A stretch of DNA of 64,000 bases, taken from assembly GCA_019114265.1 (NCBI GenBank), contig DXFV01000050.1, positions 1-64,000 of the forward strand, written 5' to 3'. The notes below the pieces were generated by a model. The model ran no database searches. It was not told the origin of the DNA and saw only the letters and a list, made by a program, of their open reading frames with translations. The DNA is from Anaerofilum faecale. Its GTDB lineage: Bacteria > Bacillota > Clostridia > Oscillospirales > Ruminococcaceae. Positions 43,619 to 52,700 of this stretch are shown here, piece by piece (the stretch's first letter is position 1; each line of letters begins with the position of its first letter). Position numbers and translations under genes: made by a program.

Positions 43619-44971
43619 ATGCAGCCCAAAAATTTGTATCTGATCGAAGGTCCCGAGGCATTCAGCACCGGCGAGATGGAGAATGTGGCCATCAAGCACG
43701 GCTGCCTCGTGCTGGAACACCAGGCCGGCCAGCGGGTGCTGGCGGGGGGATACACCGCCAAACAGGCGCAGCTGCCGGCCTTCGACCGGCTGGTGGCCAG
43801 CTGGAACGCCGACACGCCTCCCGGCACGATGGTGGAGGTGCAGGCGCGCGTGAAGGCGGAGGGCACCTGGAGCCGGTGGTTCTCGTTCGGGCGGTGGAGC
43901 CCGTTCTGCCGCCGCACCAGCTTTTCCGAGCGGGGAACGGTGGCCGATATGGACACCGACACCCTGATCGTGCGCAGCAGCCAGGGCGCCACCGAGGCCC
44001 AGCTGCGGGTGTATCTGTACACCGAGCAGGAGAACGTCACGCCGCGGGTGCGCCTGCTGGCGGTGACGGTGCGGCCGGTGCGCTGGGAGCAGAAGGAGGG
44101 CGCGCCGGTGCGGCGGCAGCTGTATCTGCCGGCCTATTCCCAGCTGAACCGCGACCCGATGATCGGCAGTTCCATCTGCAGCCCGGTGACGGTGACCTGC
44201 CTGATGAACCGCTGGGGCAGCGACCTGCTGCCGGAAGAGGTGGCGCACGTCTGCTACGACGCCGACTACCACGGCTTCGGCAACTGGGCGTTTGCGGCGG
44301 CGGCGGCGGGCAGCTTCGGATACCGCGCCTACGCGGCCTATCTGGACCTGGAAGGACTGCGCCGGGAGATCCGGGAGGGATACTCGGTGGGGGTGAGCGT
44401 GCGCTATGCGAACGACCCCGAGCTGGCGCGCAAGGAGAACCTGCCCTACCTGGAGGGCGCGCCGGGGATCACCCACGGCCATCTGCTGGCGGTGCGGGGA
44501 TTCGAGCAGGACGGGGAGACCGAGTATGTGCTGGTGAACGATTCCTATGCCGCCAGCGACGGGCAGGCGGCGCGGCGCTACCGGCTGGACCAGTTCCTGA
44601 ACGCCTGGCACAACCGGATGGCCTACATCGTGCATCCGGGCCCGCGCGAGGCGGGGGCGGCGGCCCCGATCCGGCGGCGCGCCCAGCTGAAGGCCGCCGC
44701 CCAGCCGGGGGAATACCTGTTTGAGGTGAAGGGCGAGACGCGCACGCTGCCGGCGGACTTCCTGGGCACCAAGGAAGAGCCGGGCGGCACGCTGGCCTGC
44801 ACGATTCAGGACGGGGTGGCCTACGCCACCACCGCGCACAAGAGCTTCCGCTACCTGACGGTGGGCGAAAACGGCGGCGTGCTGCTGCCGCAGGAGGCCG
44901 TCGAGACCGACCAGCGGGTGACGGTGTACGCCATCGACACCCGGGGCGAGATGCTGGTGGCGGAAAAATAA
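43619..44971 (+). CDS. C39-like cysteine peptidase family protein
   Basis: 450 residues, CAGGAGGG before the ATG. The first 160 residues form a beta-sandwich-like domain. A papain-like C39_2 domain follows: Cys187 in GSSICSPVTVTCLMNRWG, His288 in GITHGHLLAVRGF, and Asn307/Asp308 in YVLVNDSY, a complete Cys-His-Asn/Asp triad. About 90 C-terminal residues add another beta-rich part. There is no signal peptide, so it is either cytosolic or leaves by another route. Substrate unknown. Divergent from the glycan operon and followed by a terminator and tRNA-fMet. Confidence 0.85.
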   Translation: MQPKNLYLIEGPEAFSTGEMENVAIKHGCLVLEHQAGQRVLAGGYTAKQAQLPAFDRLVASWNADTPPGTMVEVQARVKAEGTWSRWFSFGRWSPFCRRTSFSERGTVADMDTDTLIVRSSQGATEAQLRVYLYTEQENVTPRVRLLAVTVRPVRWEQKEGAPVRRQLYLPAYSQLNRDPMIGSSICSPVTVTCLMNRWGSDLLPEEVAHVCYDADYHGFGNWAFAAAAAGSFGYRAYAAYLDLEGLRREIREGYSVGVSVRYANDPELARKENLPYLEGAPGITHGHLLAVRGFEQDGETEYVLVNDSYAASDGQAARRYRLDQFLNAWHNRMAYIVHPGPREAGAAAPIRRRAQLKAAAQPGEYLFEVKGETRTLPADFLGTKEEPGGTLACTIQDGVAYATTAHKSFRYLTVGENGGVLLPQEAVETDQRVTVYAIDTRGEMLVAEK

Positions 44972-44989
44972 TGCGGAGAAAATTCCCGG

Positions 44990-45027
44990 CCGGAGGAAAA
45001 AACAACCCCCCGGCCGGAATTTTTTTG
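44990..45027 (+). terminator. terminator of the C39-like gene
   Basis: AATTCCCGGCCGG/CCGGCCGGAATT stem with a 14-base loop and a run of seven T. Confidence 0.8.
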
Positions 45028-45037
45028 AAAAAAGTGC

Positions 45038-45066
45038 TTGACAAAGCCAGGACTGTGTGATACTAT
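45038..45066 (+). promoter_or_regulatory. promoter of tRNA-fMet
   Basis: TTGACA (45038-45043), 17-base spacer, TACTAT (45061-45066); a TATAAT overlaps three bases further on. Confidence 0.75.
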
Positions 45067-45088
45067 AATTAGGCACTGAGCGATATAT

Positions 45089-45164
<76 letters not shown>

Positions 45165-45167
45165 CCA

Positions 45168-45198
45168 AACCGGTCAACCATTGGTTGGCCGGTTTTTC
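45168..45198 (+). terminator. terminator of tRNA-fMet
   Basis: AACCGG(T)CAACCA/TGGTTGGCCGGTT stem followed by TTTT. Confidence 0.85.
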
Positions 45199-45214
45199 TT
45201 TGTGTGGAGATGAG

Positions 45215-45242
45215 AAACGCCGCAGGGGGTCCTGCGGCGTTT
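45215..45242. terminator. hairpin downstream of the DUF4304-like gene
   Basis: AAACGCCGCAGG/CCTGCGGCGTTT stem with short T-runs on both strands; probably bidirectional. Confidence 0.6.
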
Positions 45243-45363
45243 TGTGAATTTGGCTTGATTCTTGTTGTACGGGAGCATACAAAATCAAAAAACGGGAAAA
45301 TCCTCACGCTGCTTGGGGCCGGGACGTGCGGCCCGTGTGTATGCAGGAAAGGCGCGGCGGAAA

Positions 45364-45966
45364 TTATGGTGAGGATGGGGGATCGGCCGAGGGAGAGCAG
45401 GCGCGTTTCGTCAGGAGGTCTTGCAGCTCCCGGTAGACCCGCAGCCGCTCCGCCATACGCTGGAGCATATCGCTGTGCAGCTGCCTGCTGGAAGGGCTCA
45501 GAGAGGAGATGTCCTCCCGCTCCTCCCGGATCTGCTCGGGAGAGGGATAGGGAATCCAGACGGTTTTCCAGTCCTGGCCGGGCTCCTTGAAGGTGAGGGG
45601 AAACTGGCCGTCCACCACCTGCGCCCGCACCTGGGGATCAACCAGCGCCGACAGATCATACCACTTTTGGTGATGCCAGCCATCCTCCGGGCTTTCTCCC
45701 AGATGGCCCCAGAGCTGCTTGGGGCCGTCCGGAATCGTCCAAAGGTCCTTCTCCGCAACGGAAGGAGCAAACCCTGCATGGATATTGACGGTGAAATGGA
45801 ACATCAGAGCCATTTTGAAGTCCTGCCGCTGGATTTCGATTTCCCAAAAGATACCGTTGGCCAACAGGCGGCGGAACCGGTCCTTTTTCTTGCAGAAACC
45901 ATACGGTTTCAAAATGGTTTTCATTTCGGAATACAAATCTCGATAGAATTGCTGGATCGCTTCCAC
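45364..45966 (-). CDS. DUF4304-like protein
   Basis: 200 residues from a GTG at 45966, eight bases after GGGAGGG. An ATG at 46011 has its only purine-rich stretch two bases away, so it is less likely. The sequence EMKTILKPYGFCKKKDRFRRLLANGIFWEIEIQRQ and the following strands match the DUF4304 pattern, a small alpha/beta domain of unknown role. It is the first gene after tRNA-fMet inside the proposed island and points back towards the tRNA. Confidence 0.65.
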   Translation of the reverse strand: MEAIQQFYRDLYSEMKTILKPYGFCKKKDRFRRLLANGIFWEIEIQRQDFKMALMFHFTVNIHAGFAPSVAEKDLWTIPDGPKQLWGHLGESPEDGWHHQKWYDLSALVDPQVRAQVVDGQFPLTFKEPGQDWKTVWIPYPSPEQIREEREDISSLSPSSRQLHSDMLQRMAERLRVYRELQDLLTKRACSPSADPPSSP

Positions 45967-46499
45967 TGGCAAACCCTCCCGTTCCGAATACTGTTCAACC
46001 GGCGGAGGCATCACCTCCCGGATTCAGCGTAGCATGGCGGAGGTGGGCTGTCAACCGGAGAGCGGAAACTCTACGATTCAGTAAACGCTTAGGCGAAAAA
46101 ATTTCGCGATAGACATCGGGCAGGTTTTCATAAAAGGGCGAACGATCTCCTGATAACTTAAAACGATCGCTATATTGATCACATCAAATTGAACCGACGC
46201 TTTCAGAAACTTCGGCAAGCCTATTGCGCCACCTCACTGTGATAGAGAGATTTCCAATAAAATATCACAAAAAACTGTTCTTGACTGAAAAACACACAAT
46301 TGCTCAAGCGGCCTTTGACAGGGCTGTACAGTGAATTTTACGAGGTGAAAAATCAATTTGGGCACGATCTTGCAAGCAAATTCCGTGGATACAAACAACG
46401 AAATTGAAAAATAGTAATAATTTAAAAAATTGTGACACAACAAAAAAAATGCGCAATCGTGCAAGCGTACGAAAATAACTGTACATAGCTTCGATATAC
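45967..46499. other. AT-rich stretch without genes
   Basis: About 530 bases between the DUF4304-like gene and the promoter of the giant surface protein are strikingly AT-rich compared with all flanking genes. I see no supported gene: the frames present are short and lack ribosome-binding sites. It could hold regulatory sites or the remains of mobile DNA. Confidence 0.6.
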
Positions 46500-46528
46500 T
46501 GTACAAAAATTTGAGAAGATGCTATGAT
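46478..46528 (+). promoter_or_regulatory. promoter and direct repeats before the giant surface protein
   Basis: TGTACA (46500-46505), 17-base spacer, TATGAT (46523-46528). ACTGTACA occurs at 46478-46485 and again at 46498-46505, 20 bases apart (two helical turns), the second overlapping the -35 box: a possible operator. The leader is then about 170 bases. Confidence 0.55.
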
Positions 46529-46702
46529 ATACCCAATAAAAAATCCATTGAAAAAAGTAAAAGGTTTGTCGTTGTAAACCGGATGGAATACTGCGGCTCC
46601 CTGTGTCTGAAGGGGAAAATTCAAAAGTTTGCAAAAGAATGGAGAAGACGCAGGAGGCCTATGCGTCTTTACAGGAAATACAATACAGGAGGAAATCGTA
46701 TC

Positions 46703-49700
46703 ATGCAACAATCTCGATCTGTACGAGGGATTGCAGCGATGCTGGCTGCTGTCATGCTGGCGGGATGCCTCACCACGGGGCTGTTCACCGTTCCGGCTTA
46801 TGCGTCGCCGCCTTCCGACCCTGCGGCTGCGCACACGCAGCCGTCTGTGAGCGGAAATGCAATCCTATATTCAAAACCGGACGGATACCGTTTGCCCACC
46901 GGTGTGTCGGTTGACCGGGACACAAAATACCATGTTACGGTGAACGGCGAGGAGCTGGGATTGTACCCGGCGCAGGTGGGGCTGCAGGCCGATGTGGACA
47001 AAAAGGCCAAGGCTGCTTTTGGCACATTCGACCAGACGGGATCTGTCACCGTACAGGTCACCACCGATTTTGATTTCGACACGGTGACGGTCCGCCCGCT
47101 GTCTCTGGGCATAGAGCCGAAGGTGGACGGCCGCACCGTCACGTTTACGGTGGACAATCCGTCCAATATATCGGTGGAATTTGACGACAATTTGCAGGAA
47201 AACCTGCATTTGTTCTCCAGCTATCCCGTCCAGCCGGATTTTTCCGGCATGGCGGTGCACGAGATCCAGCCGGGAAATCATACGGCGGCGGAGCTGACAG
47301 AGGATTTTGTGGACGGCAAAACCAATGTTCTGTGGTTTAAGCCGGGCGTGCACATCCTGTCTGCCAAGGATACGCTGTATCTGCCCAGCAACACCACGGT
47401 GTATGTGGAGGGCGGTTCGGTGGTCTACGGCCGTCTGCACGCCGAAAATGCAGACAATATCAAAATCCTGGGACGCGGTGTGGTCAGCGGCGCGTTTTTG
47501 GACCGGCGGGCCGATTTCGGCGACGGACCGGAATCCTATCTGATGCGGTTCCTGAAATGCACGAATGTTGAGGTGAACGGCATCGTGCTGCAGGACAGCC
47601 CGCACTGGACCTTCGTCAACATCGAGTGCGAAAACGTGAACGTCCGCGATCTGCGCATCGTGGGCCAGCGCCGCAGCAACAACGACGGCATGGATATCGT
47701 CAACTGCCGCAATTTTACGGTGGATCATTCGTTTGTGCGCACCATCGACGATGCCATCACCGTAAAGGGCAAATATATCGGCGGTGAACGCAATCTGGTG
47801 TCGGATATCACGGTGCAGAACTCGGTTTTGTGGAATGAAGATTCCGGCAATGCGCAGGAGATCGGTTTTGAAACGCTCACCGAACGCATGCAGAACATCA
47901 CTTTCCGCAACAACGATGTTATCCACAACCATTCCGGCGGTACCATGACCATGCACAACGGAGATTCGGCCACCATCAGCAATGTGGTGAACGACGATAT
48001 CCGTGTGGAGACCAAAACCGGCGGTTCGCTGGTGGAGGTGTTTATCCGCGACACCTATTACAGCACCGGCCTGGAAAGGGGCGAGATCGACGGTGTGACA
48101 TACAACCGCATCCGCTATCTTCCCCAGGACGACCGGCAGTCCACCATCAATGGCTACAGCGAAGATGTCATGGTGCGGAATATGACCTTCAGCGACGTGG
48201 TGGTGAACGGAAAACAGATCACCGGTGCGTATGAGAGCGGAAAGGCGCAGTTTTCCTACGACTCTTTCTGCGAAGCCCCTGTCTTTACGGCACAGCCCAC
48301 AAAATTTGAACCGGCCGCGGGAATCCTGACCGAGGGCGAAACTCTCACCGCCGCACTGTCGGAGGGCACGCAGTCTGTTGCTGAGTTTGAAATGGCCAAC
48401 GCCGGGCAGTATCTGGACATGGATCTGTCCCAAACCGGCCAGACAGCGGCAGTGCAGCTGGATGTTCCCGCCAGCGCGCACTACATCCCCGTGATCAATT
48501 TCAAAAAGGGGCCGGACGGCGGCGTCTTTCAGATCCTCGTGGACGGAGTGGATCATGGCTATTGGCTGGACACCTACTGTGAAGATGAGATCATGCAGGC
48601 GTACACCCTCACCAGCCTCTACCTGACCGCCGGCAAACATACGATCACCTTCCGGGCGGCCGGCTCGCATGCGGACAGCCAGGGGATGCATCTGGGGCTG
48701 GACTATATCAACCTCACCGCCCCTGTGGACATCACCGCGCAGGCCGAAGACTATGCCGCGATGCTGGAGGACGGCCAGGCAAGCATGGGCCGGTACGGCA
48801 CGCTGGCTGTGGCGGACGGGCAGGCACAGCTGACGGTCCCGGTGTCCACCTCGCGCACCAGCAACCTCAAGATCCGCCTGCGCACCGGCCCGGAGCTGGG
48901 CAAAATGACGCTGCTGCTGGACGGCCAGCCGCAGGGGGAAGCGGTGGACCTGTACAGCGAGACCGCATCCTTTGCGGAGTTCAGTTTCGGCACTGCCACG
49001 CTGGAAGCCGGGGAACATGTCTTCACCTTCCAGCTGGAGGGCAGCGCGTCCCTGCTGGATGTGGACTATGTCAAGTTCGGCGCTTTCCCCGATGCGATCC
49101 TGTGGCGGGCGCGCCGGCTGTACAACAATACCTACTATGCGTCCTCCGGCGCCTCGGCAGATGTGACCGGCGACACATACGACACCGATTCCATTGTCAC
49201 CACCCATTTTGCAAAGCAGGATGATTGGGCGCGCTATACCGTCACGGTGCCGGCCGACGGCTTCTATACCGTGATTGGCGTGATGCAGGCAGGCCCGGAT
49301 AAGGGAGCCGTCTCGCTCACGGCACAGGGCGTGGACTACGGCACTGCGGAAGTGGACGCATATGCGGCCGAACCATCCGTTCAGGAATATACCTTTGGAG
49401 CGGTGTATCTCACCTACGGCGAAAACGATCTGCAGTTCAACTGCACCGGCAAGAACGCAGCCAGCACCGGCTATGACTTCTCGATCAATGCCATCAAGCT
49501 GCTGCCCGGCATCAACACCGGCGCTGTGGAGGATTCGTATGTCTTTGTCGATACCCCCACCGCCAACTATGGTGCGGAAGACCGCCTCACCGTCAAGGAC
49601 GGCGTGGATTATACCGACGGCGGGCGCAGGAATGCGTTTATCAAATTTGACCTTGCCGATTTTGGCCAGCAGCCGCCTCAGACGGCCGAGCTGCGCTTCA

Positions 49701-52700
49701 CCGCCAAGAGCTTCGACGAGGGATTCCAGAGCGAGTACCGCACGCTGGAGGTATACGCAGTTTCCTCCGACTGGAACGAATTTGAACTGACCTGGAACAA
49801 CCAGCCTGCGGTGGACGAGGCGGACCACATCGCCACGGTGCAGGTATCGGAGGAACCGGATGCGGAATATGCCGTGGATGTGGCCGGGTATCTGGCCTCC
49901 CACTGGGACGAGCTGGACGGCCAGGTGTCCTTCGTCATCAAAAACATCACCGACCGGTACGACCAGAAGGGCAAGCTGGATCTGTATTCCCGCGAGTCCG
50001 GCAAGGGTCCGCAGCTGTGGACCGCCTCCAAATCGGTTGTGCTGCAGAGCTTTGCAGTGGATCAGAGCGAAGTGACGATGTGGCCGGGCGTGTCCCGGCA
50101 GCTCAGCTGGAGCTATACCCCCTCCACCGCCTCTGTATCGCTGCAGTTTGAAAGCAGCGATCCCGCCGTTGCCACGGTGGATGAGCGCGGCCGCATCACC
50201 GGCCAGGCGCCCGGGGATGCCACAGTGACTGTCAGCGCCAACGACGGCGCCTTCACCCAGCAGGTGGCGGTGCATGTTGTGGAGAAAACAGTCTATGAAT
50301 CCGCCGCAAATCCCGTACAGGATGCCTATGTGTGGCAGGATACCGTAAATCAGAACTACGGCCAGTCGGACGAGCTGCTGGTGAAACCGCCGTATGTTGT
50401 GACGAACGGGGGCGCCCGCAACTCCTTCCTGGAATTTGATTTCAGCGATTACGGCGGCACCCGTGTGGAGCGCGCGACCCTGCGCATCTGCCTGAAGGGC
50501 ACCGACGAGCCGTTTGCCTCCCAGTATCGGACCATCAACGTATCTCCGGTGAAGGAGGCGTGGGACGAAAATGCCATCACCTGGAACACGCAGCCCTCGC
50601 TGGGGGTCCCGTTTACCACCTTCCTGGTTGGGCGCACCGCCGACGAATGGTATGAAGTGGATCTGACCGATTATATCAACGACAATTTCGACTCGCTGGG
50701 CGGCCGCCTGAGTATCGCGCTCAGCAACAGCACCGACGGCGCCGACCAAAAGAGCCGGATCACCTTCTATTCCGGCAACGCGGCGGAGGACAAACGTCCC
50801 CAGCTGGTGCTGGTGGGCGAGGGCGGCGAAGTGCTGCCCCGCCTGCAGGTGGAGCAGGATGCGGCGGTGCCCGATATCTGGGCGGACGGAGGCGTCCAGA
50901 CCGACGACTCCCTGCAGATGGCGCTGCAGGCAGGGCTGGCAAAGATCGAAACGGACGGCTTCACAGGCGCTCCCTCTGCGGCGGCAGACGCCGCCCTGGA
51001 ATACGACGCGGGAGAGGAATTGCGGGCCGCAACAGCAGGCGAGAGCAGCATCACCATCCGCTTTGACGAGGCGATGAAAGGCAGCCGCAGCATCCGGGAT
51101 ATGGATGTGATCCTGCGCACGGAGGCGGACAGCGCCAAGCAGTATCAGCTGGCCTTCTACTACAGCACCACCGATTCCCCCGACGACTTCAAACTGTTCT
51201 ATGAAGCGGCCGGAAAGGACAGCCTTTCCTTCGGCGTGGAGCCGTATATCCGCCTGAGCGGTTTCGACGATCAGGTCACCGATGTGGCCGCTGTGCGGCT
51301 GGTGTCGCAGGCGGTGGAGGGAGACGCGCCCATCCTGCAGGAGATCGATCTGAACTTCACGCAGGACGACGCCGCCGTGCAGCAGGCGCGTGAGACGGTC
51401 CGGCAGACCCTGCGCCTGCCCACCCTCTTTGCCGACGGCATGATCCTGCAGCGCGACCAGACCATCCGCGTGTGGGGCTGGGGCGGCAAGGACCAGGTGA
51501 CGGTCAAACTGGCTGCCGGGGACGGCACTGTGGTGCGCGAGGCGCAGGCCGCGGTGAAAGACGGCCGGTGGCTGGCCGAGCTGCCGGCGCTGGAAGGCGG
51601 CAACACGCCCTACCGGCTGACGGTGGAAAGCGAGACCGGAACCAAGACATACAGCGACGTGCTGGTGGGCGACGTTTACATCGCCGCCGGACAGTCGAAC
51701 ATGGCCATGTTCGTGAAGGACACCTCCACGCGCGACCAGGATGTGCAGGAAGCGGATTTTGACAATCTGCGCTTCTTCACACAGGATTTCTCCGCCGCCT
51801 GCGAGGAAAAGGACGACATCCCCACCGGCCGCTGGGAAAAGGCGGTGGGCGAGACGATCGACGATTTCTATGCAGTCGCCTACCATTTTGCAAAACAGGT
51901 GCGCGACAAGACCAACGGCGAGATGCCGGTTGGCATCCTGTCGGCGGCCACGCCCGGCACCTGGATCGAATGCTGGATGGATCAGCCGACCCTCCAGCAG
52001 CTCATTCTCAACAATCCCGGCAAGGTATATCTGAACGATTTCGAGTCCAAGCGCAAAGACGACCTCACCCGCCCCGAGGATTACGAACGCCGTGCGGTGG
52101 CGCCCTATAACGGCATGTTTGCCCCTCTCACCAACGCCAATGTGGCCGGTGTGCTGTGGTACCAGGGCGAGAACAACTCGGGTATGGTGGACAGCTATCG
52201 CACCGCCCTGCCGGCGCTGATCGACCTGTGGCGGGAAAAGCTGCGGGACGACGACCAGTCGCTGCCCTTCTTCGTGGTGCAGCTGCCCGGGTATTCCGCC
52301 GGGCCCAGCGGCTGGAGCGATTTCCGCCTGCTGCAGGATGAACTGACGCAGCAGATCCCCAACACCTATCTGGCGGTCACCATCGACTGTGCGGAAGACC
52401 CCAACAACATTCACCCGGCAGACAAGACCGTTGTTGGCCAGCGTCTGGCAGCCATCGCGCTGAATGTGATCTATGGGCAGGATGTTGTGTACAAGGGGCC
52501 GCGCTTTGAAAGCGCCGAGATCCAGGGCGCCGATCTTCTGCTCACCTTCCAGACCAACGCCCAGCGCCTGGTCACCAGCGCGGCGGACGGTGCAGTGAAC
52601 GGCTTTGAACTGTCTGAGGACGGCAAGAACTACTTTGCCGCCGAGGGACAGCTGCTGGAGGACGGCAGGATCAGGCTGCACGCACAGGAGGTATCCTTCC

